From Lutibacter sp. UBA4458 (GTDB lineage Bacteria > Bacteroidota > Bacteroidia > Flavobacteriales > Flavobacteriaceae): a DNA stretch of 10,223 nucleotides. Shown here one piece after another: positions 1-6,271 of this stretch. The stretch covers positions 335-10,557 of the forward strand of contig DGOU01000091.1 of assembly GCA_002390165.1 (NCBI GenBank). Reading direction: 5' to 3'. A program made the position numbers and the translations under genes. The notes under the pieces were generated by a model that was not told the DNA's origin, did no database searches, and saw nothing but the letters and a program-made list of their open reading frames with translations. Numbering within the stretch: the stretch's first letter is position 1; each line of letters opens with the position of its first letter.

Positions 1-720
1 GCAATATCAGTAGAGTTTACAGGTGGTGAACCCACTTTACACAAAAGCATCAATGAAATAATTTCTCATGCAAAATTAATTGGGTATTCTATTGGATTAA
101 AATCAAATGGAGTGGATATAAAAAAACATCTGACAGAAGATACTATTAAAAATTTAACATGGCTCAGAGTATCATTAAACTCTATTGATTACACTTCAGA
201 GGATAAACTCAATTTTACAAATATATCAAAACATACCTTTCTTGGATTTTCTTATGTCTATACTGATAAAACTGATGATAGTACATTTAGAAAATTAAAA
301 GAGTTTAAAGATAGATTCAATGGAGAGTATATAAGGATCATTCCTGATAACTCTTATGATGCTGATAAAATTCGTGTGCTGGATAAAGTAGTAAAACTAA
401 ATTCAATATTTAATGAAGCTGGAATTTTTTGGCATGAAAAGAATTATTCTATTCCAGAAAAATGCTGGATGATGTGGATAAAGCCTTTTATCAATACCGA
501 TAAGAACATCTATTATTGCTGTGCTACTCAAATGTTTGAAAGAAAACTAATACCAAAGTATAAACTTTGCACAACCAATACTGAAGATATAATCAAAACC
601 TGGATGAATCCAATTGTTTATTCTGGAAAAATGTGTGAAGGAGGTATTTGTTACTATAAAAATCATAATGAAATGATTCAGCAGATCGTAGATGGAAATC
701 CTCATTCAGATTTTATTTAA
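1..720 (+). CDS. Radical SAM protein with SPASM-like Cys-rich C-terminus (5' partial)
   Basis: The gene enters from upstream of the window: the frame is open from base 1 and contains FTGGEPTLH (bases 16-42), the GGEP motif of radical SAM enzymes that contacts the SAM amino group. The CxxxCxxC cluster motif should lie just upstream and is not visible. The GTG at 112 would delete GGEP, so it is not the start. About 239 residues are visible. The C-terminal part has Cys at visible residues 155, 173, 174, 190, 212 and 217, a spread resembling SPASM/twitch domains that bind auxiliary Fe-S clusters. Such enzymes do radical chemistry on peptides, sugars or cofactors; the substrate cannot be read from the sequence. 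It ends 9 bases before a glycosyltransferase gene, which favours a glycan-related role. The family call is firm and the function open. Confidence 0.85.
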   Translation, partial: AISVEFTGGEPTLHKSINEIISHAKLIGYSIGLKSNGVDIKKHLTEDTIKNLTWLRVSLNSIDYTSEDKLNFTNISKHTFLGFSYVYTDKTDDSTFRKLKEFKDRFNGEYIRIIPDNSYDADKIRVLDKVVKLNSIFNEAGIFWHEKNYSIPEKCWMMWIKPFINTDKNIYYCCATQMFERKLIPKYKLCTTNTEDIIKTWMNPIVYSGKMCEGGICYYKNHNEMIQQIVDGNPHSDFI

Positions 721-729
721 GGAGAATCA

Positions 730-1494
730 ATGAAATATTTTATTACGATGCGAGTTGTAGACCGATCTCCGAAAGAAAACTACATACATACCACTATGAA
801 AAGCCTGATTAACTCTGGATTGTTTAATTCTGAGATTCCATTTGAATTTCATCTATTTGATGGCAAACCCAATTCTTCTGAATATTTAAATAAATATGAA
901 TCATTAAAAAATCTAACTATTCATAGAACAGAAAAAGAAATAACCAGAAATGAAAATTGGTTACGATCAATAGAATACTGCAAAGATAAAGATTGTAAGT
1001 ATGTTATTCAATTAGAAGATGATCTTTTATTTTGTAAACATTGGTTAGGATCAATTGATGCTTATATAACAAAAAATCAAAAATTTGTTAATAAAGTTCC
1101 AATGGTTACTTTTTATTCTGCCTATCAAGAAGTAAGAAGAAAGACTGAAGCAAAAAGAGAATATTGGAATCAGTCCTATCAACAGTTTTACGGTACACAA
1201 TGTATTTTACTTAGAAAAGACATTGCTTTAAAAACAGTAAAACATATTATAGATGGTATTGAAAATATTGACAAATATATGTTTAAATTTCGTGAAAAAG
1301 GACATAAACCTGCTGGAATGAAAGGTGCTTGTATCGATCTATGGTTGCAGGAGTGGGCAGTACATGAATATCCTGATAAATACTTCCTTGTTTCCTGTCC
1401 TTCATTTGTTCAGCATATTGGAGAGACAGAAGGCAAACACCTTCATCAATCTCATTTCTTAGGTGAGAATTGGTCTTATAAAAAAGGAATATAA
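730..1494 (+). CDS. GT-A-like glycosyltransferase
   Basis: The 254-residue protein starts at an ATG preceded by AAGGAGAA (719-726). It has the layout of a GT-A glycosyltransferase: an N-terminal Rossmann-like half, then QLEDD (residues 94-98), which corresponds to the metal/nucleotide-sugar-binding DxD-type motif, then FYGTQCILLRKD (153-164), an acidic DLWLQEW segment (203-209) and CPSFVQHIGE (223-232), a C-terminal motif common in these enzymes. The LEDD form recalls MGAT4/GT54-like and bacterial LPS or capsule transferases. No signal peptide or membrane segment is seen, so it is probably cytoplasmic. Donor and acceptor are unknown. It sits between the radical SAM gene and a methyltransferase, with an intergenic space of 1 base to the latter, so the three are probably co-translated. 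Confidence 0.8.
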   Translation: MKYFITMRVVDRSPKENYIHTTMKSLINSGLFNSEIPFEFHLFDGKPNSSEYLNKYESLKNLTIHRTEKEITRNENWLRSIEYCKDKDCKYVIQLEDDLLFCKHWLGSIDAYITKNQKFVNKVPMVTFYSAYQEVRRKTEAKREYWNQSYQQFYGTQCILLRKDIALKTVKHIIDGIENIDKYMFKFREKGHKPAGMKGACIDLWLQEWAVHEYPDKYFLVSCPSFVQHIGETEGKHLHQSHFLGENWSYKKGI

Positions 1495-1495
1495 A

Positions 1496-2098
1496 ATGAT
1501 TGTAAACGTTACCCCAAAAATTCCAACAATTGAAGTACAAGACCTTGGTAGAAGACCTACAAGTAAATTTGATATTTCAGCTTTACTCTTTTTAATGAAA
1601 CAATCATGTAAAAAGAATTTTATTGAAATTGGAACGTGGTATGGAAAAACTACTTATGAGATAGCAATAAAATTTCCAGAAAAATCAATTTTTACAATGG
1701 ATTATATCGGAGAAGATTTAGTCCTTGACCCTGCTTCAAATAGAGCATTGATAAAAAATAAAGATGATCTATGTAAATTTGCCCACCACTTACCTAATGT
1801 TCATTTTATCTATGCTAATTCTCACACTTATAATTTTAATAAATTTAAAAATCTACTATATGAAATACCCGATTTCTTTTTTATCGATGGTGATCACTCA
1901 TTTGATGGAGTTAAAATTGATACAGAAAAAGCAATTGCATTTTTAAAGAAAAATGGTGGAGGTAAAATTGCTTGGCATGATATTCATACTAAAAACTTAA
2001 CTCAAGTACCTGATTATATGCAATATCTTTCTAAGACAGAAGATATTTACTACATCAAAGATACAAATATTGGTTTTATGAATGTAAAAGGAAAGTAA
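1496..2098 (+). CDS. Class I SAM-dependent methyltransferase (Methyltransf_24 type)
   Basis: The start is the ATG at 1496, which has AAGGAA at 1484-1489. An in-frame ATG at 1463 lies inside the glycosyltransferase gene and lacks a good site. The 200-residue product carries FIEIGTWYGKTT (residues 42-53), the SAM-binding motif I; FTMDYIG (66-72), the acidic end of strand 2; FFIDGDHSFDGVKIDTEKA (128-146), the signature IDGDHxxDxVxxD segment of Methyltransf_24 proteins; and GGGKIAWHDIH (154-164). These are usually O-methyltransferases acting on sugars or small molecules, often in polysaccharide clusters. Lying directly between a glycosyltransferase and a propeller protein, it plausibly methylates a transferred sugar, but the substrate is inferred. 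The stop TAA overlaps the next start as TAATG. Confidence 0.85.
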   Translation: MIVNVTPKIPTIEVQDLGRRPTSKFDISALLFLMKQSCKKNFIEIGTWYGKTTYEIAIKFPEKSIFTMDYIGEDLVLDPASNRALIKNKDDLCKFAHHLPNVHFIYANSHTYNFNKFKNLLYEIPDFFFIDGDHSFDGVKIDTEKAIAFLKKNGGGKIAWHDIHTKNLTQVPDYMQYLSKTEDIYYIKDTNIGFMNVKGK

Positions 2099-3141
2099 TG
2101 CAATTATTAATTAGTATAACTACCAAAGCGAATACAAAAACTGATTTAAATGATTTGTTTTATGTTTATGATACAGATAGAAAACGAATTGTTCATAAAT
2201 TGGATTTTAAAGCACATACTCGAAAAGGAGCCAATGCTCATAGAGCAACGGGAATGTGTTACTATAAAAACTTTTGGTATTCAGGTATATTCTGTCCTAA
2301 ACACAGAGTTGGTAGTAAATTATTAATTGTAGATTTAAATAATGGAAATCAAATAATTAATGACCTTTCTTTGACCAAAGCGATTCATTCAATCACTCCA
2401 TTATGTGAATGCAAGATCTATAACATGATCCTGGCCTGTTCTACTCAAAACGATTGTATTTCCGTTATTACTACTCACAATACAAGAGTAGTCACAGAAG
2501 ATGTTTATTTTGATTATCTTGATTCTGATAAAAGATTAGAATTAGATTGGAGCAAAGAATATGTTTGGGATGATCTGCTACATGCCAATAATGTCTGCAT
2601 AAATAACGGAAACACATATTCATGCATGTTTTTAGATTATAATATCTGTAATAAAGATTTTATAAAAAGAAAAGAAGAACATGAAGAAAAGAGAAAAAAT
2701 TTAAATCGTCCTGTTGAAACATTAAGAGCAGAAATGGCTAAAAAAAGAATTAATTGGAGAACACATAAAGAAGAAATGAAGGGGGCAGTTTATGATCTTA
2801 CCAATCAAAAATTATTAAGACATACTACTGCCCCTCACTCATTAATTATTAACCAGTTTAATGAAAAGGTCTTTTGTGAAAGTGGAACCTTTAAAATAAT
2901 CAATATCGATAAAGACCAAGAAACTCAATGTGATGGCTTTACCAGGGGTTTGTATGAAGATAAAAAACGTGGAGGTTATTGGGTAGGACTATCTTATCAT
3001 AGAGTCTTCAGTCACAAATTAAAAGGAGCAACACTACAGTTTGTCTCATATGATATGAAGCTTGAAGAAACCATTGATTTGTCTCTTACTGGTAAAGAAA
3101 TTTTTGATATAATTCCATTTAAGAAAGGGGTATGGAAATGA
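2098..3141 (+). CDS. Beta-propeller-like protein resembling DUF4915/TIGR03032
   Basis: The 347-residue protein begins in a TAATG overlap and has AAGGA at 2088-2092. Repeating strands separated by turns suggest a propeller. Motifs recall the DUF4915/TIGR03032 family: LHANNVCINNG (161-171), TAPHSLI (244-250), FCESGTFK (259-266), FTRGLYED (281-288) and YWVGLSYHR (294-302), matching that family's PHSPRWH, NSGTGEL, GFxRGL and VGLSRPR segments as I remember them. A charged, probably helical insertion lies at about 185-230. The His/Cys/Glu-rich motifs could form an active site. Members I know of occur near surface-polysaccharide or modification genes, and no function is established for them. Family assignment is from motif memory, so moderate confidence. 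It has no signal peptide. Confidence 0.6.
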   Translation: MQLLISITTKANTKTDLNDLFYVYDTDRKRIVHKLDFKAHTRKGANAHRATGMCYYKNFWYSGIFCPKHRVGSKLLIVDLNNGNQIINDLSLTKAIHSITPLCECKIYNMILACSTQNDCISVITTHNTRVVTEDVYFDYLDSDKRLELDWSKEYVWDDLLHANNVCINNGNTYSCMFLDYNICNKDFIKRKEEHEEKRKNLNRPVETLRAEMAKKRINWRTHKEEMKGAVYDLTNQKLLRHTTAPHSLIINQFNEKVFCESGTFKIINIDKDQETQCDGFTRGLYEDKKRGGYWVGLSYHRVFSHKLKGATLQFVSYDMKLEETIDLSLTGKEIFDIIPFKKGVWK

Positions 3142-3311
3142 AAAAAAGTTTTATTAAAAGAATACTTGAAACAAGTGATACCAAAAAAGAAATGATTGAC
3201 CGATTAAAAAAACGTTATAGGTATCTCAGATCAAAAAATTACAAAGAAGAAATATCCAACCAAATGAAATACATCAAATTCCATTTGAGGAAGTTAGGGG
3301 TTAAAGCATGA
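3138..3311 (+). CDS. Small basic helical protein, unknown function
   Basis: A 57-residue protein that overlaps the preceding stop as ATGA and has AAAGGGG (3124-3130) seven bases before the ATG. It is rich in Lys and Arg with aromatic residues, and the pattern LKKRYRYLRSKNYKEEISNQ (residues 23-42) looks like two amphipathic helices. It may bind nucleic acid, but no family is recognised. Its stop overlaps the next start (ATGA at 3308). Coding status rests on the ribosome binding site, double coupling and exact fit into the gap. Confidence 0.65.
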   Translation: MKKSFIKRILETSDTKKEMIDRLKKRYRYLRSKNYKEEISNQMKYIKFHLRKLGVKA

Positions 3312-3532
3312 AAAGAGGAGGAATCAGAACAAACAAAAAATATGTTACTGAGGATGGAGAAAAAAAAATTAAATTTGAAATTCAGGGTAAAAAGAATGGA
3401 ACCTGGATTCCGGTAGTTGAAAGGGATAATAAGACAGGAATACAAACCCCTATGATCTATAATACTATTAAAGAGGCTGAAACAAAGCTAAAGGAAATTG
3501 TTAGACAAATAAGGGGAAATGTGAGAAAATGA
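3308..3532 (+). CDS. Small hypothetical protein, beta-strand then helix
   Basis: A 74-residue protein coupled by ATGA on both sides, with AGGGG at 3296-3300. The first two thirds alternate charged and hydrophobic residues as in beta-strands (IKFEIQGKKNGTWIPVVER, 21-39), followed by a helix (TIKEAETKLKEIVRQIRG, 53-70). This strand-strand-helix plan, ending with an EA...L helix, is frequent in small phage proteins of unknown role. No catalytic or metal-binding residues are evident and no Cys is present. Confidence 0.7.
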   Translation: MKRGGIRTNKKYVTEDGEKKIKFEIQGKKNGTWIPVVERDNKTGIQTPMIYNTIKEAETKLKEIVRQIRGNVRK

Positions 3533-3744
3533 AACTGGAAGATGCCAAATTCTTATTAGAAGAATTAAAAAGTGATGAATGTGCCTGTGGTAATTATAAA
3601 AAACCTGGAAATTCATTTTGTTATAACTGTTATACCAGTTTACCTAATGATCATCAAAAACCATTGTATAAAAGATTTGGCAATGGTTATGAAGAAGCAT
3701 ATGAAGAAGCTACTAAATGGCTTAAAGCATGGGAATGGGATTAA
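3529..3744 (+). CDS. Small zinc-ribbon-like protein
   Basis: A 71-residue protein starting in an ATGA overlap, with AAGGGGAA at 3511-3518. Four cysteines (C18, C20, C31, C34: CACG...CYNC) form a probable zinc-binding ribbon, with an atypical CxC first pair. An acidic helix with aromatic residues follows (GYEEAYEEATKWLKAWEW, 53-70). The N-terminal MKLEDAKFLLEELK is also helical. It could be a small nucleic-acid- or protein-binding adaptor, but no specific family is recognised. It is one of several Cys4 mini-proteins in this window. Confidence 0.75.
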   Translation: MKLEDAKFLLEELKSDECACGNYKKPGNSFCYNCYTSLPNDHQKPLYKRFGNGYEEAYEEATKWLKAWEWD

Positions 3745-3917
3745 AAATTTCAATTCCGGTTATTCCAGTTATACTTTGGCTTGAAATAAATTATTTAGGC
3801 AAGAGTATATTACCTGAATTATTATTTTTGTCATATACTCTATTATATATAATTTTAAAACTCTCATGGAGGAAGTATGAAAAAATTCTTTTTAATTATT
3901 TTAATTCTTTTACTTAA
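3729..3917 (+). CDS. Possible two-helix small membrane protein
   Basis: An open frame of 62 residues from the ATG at 3729, or 60 from the ATG at 3735, with the start inside the end of the zinc-ribbon gene. Two hydrophobic stretches are visible (about residues 7-23 and 29-46), separated by a short polar link and followed by a basic tail, a topology compatible with a small membrane protein such as a holin-like protein. Against it: no clear ribosome binding site, 41 bases of overlap with the following secreted-protein gene, and AT-rich DNA readily yields Ile/Leu/Phe/Tyr-rich frames. It would fill an otherwise 132-base gap. Treat as tentative. Confidence 0.35.
   Translation: MGMGLKISIPVIPVILWLEINYLGKSILPELLFLSYTLLYIILKLSWRKYEKILFNYFNSFT
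3828..3853 (+). promoter_or_regulatory. Weak sigma-70-like promoter candidate
   Basis: TTGTCA (3828-3833) and a consensus TATAAT (3848-3853) lie 24 bases before the start of the secreted LamG protein gene. The spacing is only 14 bases, shorter than the usual 16-18, and the DNA here is nearly all A/T, so chance is a serious alternative. It would let the surface-protein region be transcribed separately from the modification cassette. Confidence 0.22.
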
Positions 3918-5385
3918 TTATTTACCGGCAAGTGCTGCCAGAGTAACAACAGATTTAGTTGTTTTGTATGACTTTACAGAAACAAGTGGTACAGTAATAT
4001 CAGATAAATCAGATATTGATCCTAAACTTGATTTAACTATTTCCGATCCATTAAAAGTAACATTCTTAGACCCAGGATTAAGTGTCACCGCAGCAACCGT
4101 TATAAAAACCGCTGTTGCCCATACTAAATTAGCTGCTTCTGAATTTGCGAATGGATTTACAATAGAAGCATGGATCAAACCATTAAACAATACTCAATCG
4201 GGGCCAGCAAGAATTATTACTTTTTCACAAGATAGTGCAGATCGTAACTTTACCTTTGGTCAAGCAGCAGAACATTGGGATATGCGTTTTAGAACCAGTG
4301 ATAATCCTGGCAATGGTAGTACCCCAAGTACGGCAACCCCTGCTGCAAGTATTGCCGCAACTCCTGTATTACAGCATGTTGTCTATACCAGAAATACATC
4401 AGGTAACGCAAAATTTTACATCGATAAGGTTGAAGTAGCAACTCAAACAATATCTGGAGATCTTTCCAATTGGGATGAATCTTATGAGTTTGGCTTATTT
4501 AATGAGATGTCATATCCTACCGATGATCGAACATGGTTGGGTGATATATATCTGGTAGCTATTTATAAGAAAGCTTTAACATCTACTGAAGTAGGAGCAA
4601 ATTATGATAGTGGGTATTTACCTCCTAAACCCCCTATACTATTACCTGCTGTAGAAGAATATGGAAATATTACAGGAGGTGATACCGAACACATTGAAAA
4701 AGTAGATTATAAAATTCCATATGAGATAAGAGGAAATTTTTATCTTGAGTATGAAATATGGGATTCTGATTCAGATGGAGAAATTGAAATTTCAGTAAAT
4801 GACAAAAAACTTGTAGATGTAGCAAGTGCAGGAAATGAAGTATGGTCTGCAAAACGCAGAGTAAAAATTAAAGATATTTTATTATGTGATGACAACTTAG
4901 AAAATATCATTACTTTTAATAATACAAACAATCCCCCAAACAGTTATTTATGGGGAGTTAGAAATGTTTCTCTGGTAAAAGACGGAACTATAAGTGGTTT
5001 AACTTTATACCAGGAATCAACTGATAAAGATATGACAATTGCATGGGATGCTGTTGTCGATGACAATTATCCTGATATTCATTATGACTTCTTTTTATGG
5101 AATCAAGGAGAAGAAAAAAAATATTTAATAGGAGCAACCCAACAAATAGAAGTTACCTTTAAACTTCCACGTACCGGACTCTTTGCTTTTTATGCAAGGA
5201 CTTGTGATAGAGCAAAAACAGAAACAGACAGAATATGCTCTCAATGGGCGCACAGCGCATTGGAAAGAGAGGATGGAACACTTTTTGGTAGAATAGCAGA
5301 TCCAGCTAATCCAGGCGATCATATTCCTGGTAAATGGATGATATACGGTCACGTTGCCGCACCTACTGGTGGTGGGATAGACTAA
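3877..5385 (+). CDS. Secreted multidomain protein: signal peptide, LamG-like, beta-sandwich, Fn3-like
   Basis: The 502-residue protein has GGAGGAA at 3868-3874. Residues 1-21 form a Sec signal peptide (KK, a run of Phe/Leu/Ile, then PASAA; likely cleavage near 20-21), which in a Gram-negative cell means export past the inner membrane. Residues about 25-248 are a LamG/concanavalin-like domain: LVVLYDFTETSG at the start, GFTIEAWIKP (93-102), and WLGDIYLVAIYKKALTSTEV (220-239) at the end. A Pro-rich linker (249-258) leads to a second beta-sandwich (about 262-368) with Asp-rich DSDSDGEIEISVND (296-309) and WGVRNVSL (359-366). An Fn3-like domain follows (about 372-460; TIAWDAV, LFAFYARTCD). A short Gly/Pro tail ends it. 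It is probably a glycan- or surface-binding protein; no hydrolase residues are recognised. Confidence 0.85.
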   Translation: MKKFFLIILILLLNYLPASAARVTTDLVVLYDFTETSGTVISDKSDIDPKLDLTISDPLKVTFLDPGLSVTAATVIKTAVAHTKLAASEFANGFTIEAWIKPLNNTQSGPARIITFSQDSADRNFTFGQAAEHWDMRFRTSDNPGNGSTPSTATPAASIAATPVLQHVVYTRNTSGNAKFYIDKVEVATQTISGDLSNWDESYEFGLFNEMSYPTDDRTWLGDIYLVAIYKKALTSTEVGANYDSGYLPPKPPILLPAVEEYGNITGGDTEHIEKVDYKIPYEIRGNFYLEYEIWDSDSDGEIEISVNDKKLVDVASAGNEVWSAKRRVKIKDILLCDDNLENIITFNNTNNPPNSYLWGVRNVSLVKDGTISGLTLYQESTDKDMTIAWDAVVDDNYPDIHYDFFLWNQGEEKKYLIGATQQIEVTFKLPRTGLFAFYARTCDRAKTETDRICSQWAHSALEREDGTLFGRIADPANPGDHIPGKWMIYGHVAAPTGGGID

Positions 5386-5394
5386 TCTATCTCA
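5373..5394 (+). other. Hairpin spanning the stop codon of the LamG gene
   Basis: TGGGATAGA (5373-5381) pairs with TCTATCTCA (5386-5394) around a CTAA loop, a 9-bp stem with one G-U pair. The TAA stop is in the loop. No T-run follows, so it is not a standard Rho-independent terminator; it could stabilise or mark processing of the upstream mRNA. It may also be chance. Confidence 0.35.
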
Positions 5395-5424
5395 AAACTA
5401 ATAAATATATAAGGAGAACAAATT

Positions 5425-5628
5425 ATGCCAGATGAAAGAAGAATTGTTGAACCAAAACCAGATGTTTGTATGCCACCGTATTATCCTGATGAGGATAGAC
5501 AATTGGCAGCAGAATTGATGGCACTTGCTGGTCAACTAATGGACATTGCAAGCAGGGTGATTAAACCAGACCATTACTGGATTCAAAACCCTCCACCACC
5601 TCCAATTGAACCATTTGAAGATGCCTAA
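5425..5628 (+). CDS. Small proline-rich hypothetical protein
   Basis: A 67-residue protein with AAGGAGA at 5411-5417, seven bases before the ATG. It has an acidic, Pro-containing N-terminus (PDERRIVEPKPDVCMPPYYP), one likely amphipathic helix (RQLAAELMALAGQLMDIASR, residues 25-44) and a C-terminal PPPPP (56-60). It is compact in codon use and does not look like random AT-rich sequence. No family is recognised. Position between a LamG/Fn3 protein and another Fn3 protein suggests a structural or linker role, but this is conjecture. Confidence 0.75.
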   Translation: MPDERRIVEPKPDVCMPPYYPDEDRQLAAELMALAGQLMDIASRVIKPDHYWIQNPPPPPIEPFEDA

Positions 5629-5659
5629 TAACCAATAACCAATAACCAATAACCAATAA
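5627..5659 (+). repeat. AATAACC 7-bp tandem repeat (about 4.7 copies)
   Basis: Perfect units lie at 5627-5633, 5634-5640, 5641-5647 and 5648-5654, with a partial AATAA at 5655-5659. The array begins inside the stop codon of the upstream gene and ends 6 bases before the ribosome binding site of the next. Because 7 is not a multiple of 3, the TAA in each unit falls into successive frames, giving stops in all three forward frames. Confidence 0.95.
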
Positions 5660-5681
5660 ATTTATAAGGAGAAATAAAATT

Positions 5682-6020
5682 ATGGGAGCAAATTTAAAAT
5701 TTAAACCAAGTGGATCAGCAGACTTGGCGAGATATGAGCTTTATTACAAACCTCATGAAGCCGGTGTTCCGTTAACCCCTAACAACTCTGTTGCCAAGGT
5801 CGATCTTGGTAATCCAGCAGTACAGGCAGATGGTTTCATTCATGTTCCATTGAATACCATTGCCGAATTGCAAAGCCTTGATGGTGAATATGATCTTGGT
5901 GTTGCAGCAATTGATGATGCTGGAAATGTTTCACCGTTACTGACTCAAGGGCTTGTAAATATAAGCCTGGATTTTTTAGCACCAAACCCTCCATCGGAAG
6001 CGAGCGTATACTGGAATTGA
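5682..6020 (+). CDS. Single-domain fibronectin type III-like protein
   Basis: The 112-residue protein has AAGGAGA at 5666-5672. It is almost entirely one Fn3-like beta-sandwich: ADLARYELYYKP (residues 13-24) matches the B-C strand region, and YDLGVAAIDDAGNVSPL (70-86) is the classic F-G strand segment. There is no signal peptide, so unlike the upstream LamG protein it is likely intracellular or virion-assembled. The end LAPNPPSEASVYWN resembles an Fn3 interdomain linker that stops abruptly. A T TTT TTA slippery heptamer (5972-5978) lies in the correct register, and the -1 frame continues to 6151, so a longer product is possible. Confidence 0.82.
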   Translation: MGANLKFKPSGSADLARYELYYKPHEAGVPLTPNNSVAKVDLGNPAVQADGFIHVPLNTIAELQSLDGEYDLGVAAIDDAGNVSPLLTQGLVNISLDFLAPNPPSEASVYWN

Positions 6021-6151
6021 TTGATTTTTATATCGATCTCTGGTGGACTTGTAAATCAGATAATCCAGTTGGAGAATTTCTGCATTTAGTTATAAAACAT
6101 AATAGGAAACAGCAGGAATTTAAGGATTACAGGAGGGATTATTTACATTAG
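6017..6151 (+). CDS. Small ORF after the Fn3 gene (TTG start or -1 frameshift extension)
   Basis: From the TTG at 6017, overlapping the Fn3 stop, the frame encodes 44 residues beginning LIDFYIDLWWTCKSDNPVGE and ending in a basic, helical QQEFKDYRRDYLH. There is no ATG or GTG in this frame after its last upstream stop (5915-5917), so translation needs either the TTG, with only a weak GGAAG at 5996-6000, or a -1 shift from the Fn3 gene at 5972-5978, which would add 57 residues to residue 99 of that protein. Amino acid composition (WW, mixed polar and charged residues) looks coding. No family is recognised. Confidence 0.5.
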   Translation: MIDFYIDLWWTCKSDNPVGEFLHLVIKHNRKQQEFKDYRRDYLH

Positions 6152-6163
6152 ATTTTAAATGGT

Positions 6164-6233
6164 TTGCGTGGGTATTGCTTATTAAGGAGGGTTTTACTTG
6201 AAAGGTGCTGCTCCTCCTTGCGTACCCACGCAA
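6164..6233 (+). promoter_or_regulatory. Nested hairpin element sequestering a Shine-Dalgarno sequence
   Basis: TTGCGTGGGTA (6164-6174) and TACCCACGCAA (6223-6233) form a perfect 11-bp stem. Inside it, AAGGAGG (6184-6190) can pair perfectly with CCTCCTT (6213-6219). The element is about half G+C (34 of 70 bases) in a region near one third. AAGGAGG is followed seven bases later by TTG (6198), opening a 20-codon frame to 6260. This looks like a structured leader, small RNA or translation switch. There is no T-run after it that would make it a simple terminator. Function is unproven. Confidence 0.6.
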
Positions 6234-6271
6234 TTAATAAATGAGGGGGATAATTTTTAAAAGGAAAAATT

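Noticed and set aside
112..720. GTG at 112 as the start of the radical SAM gene
   Set aside because: The same frame is open to base 1 and carries the GGEP motif upstream of it, so the gene is truncated by the window.
1463..1495. Extended N-terminus of the methyltransferase from 1463
   Set aside because: It lies inside the glycosyltransferase gene with no good ribosome binding site, whereas 1496 has a well-placed AAGGAA.
1283..1540. Minus-strand frame of 85 codons
   Set aside because: Antisense to two well-supported genes, Cys/His/Phe-rich shadow composition and no ribosome binding site logic.
3918..4190. Minus-strand frame of 90 codons opposite the LamG gene
   Set aside because: It mirrors the coding strand of a domain with clear LamG motifs; a typical shadow frame.
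5627..5659. CRISPR array or replication iterons
   Set aside because: The 7-bp units are contiguous without spacers and too short for CRISPR; no initiator gene or AT-rich origin features are nearby to support iterons.
6164..6233. Miniature inverted-repeat transposable element
   Set aside because: Although it has 11-bp inverted ends, no convincing target-site duplication flanks it and the inner SD/anti-SD pairing is better explained by an RNA structure.
6164..6233. Rho-independent terminator
   Set aside because: The outer stem has a 48-base interior and is followed by AATTAATAAATG, not a T-run.
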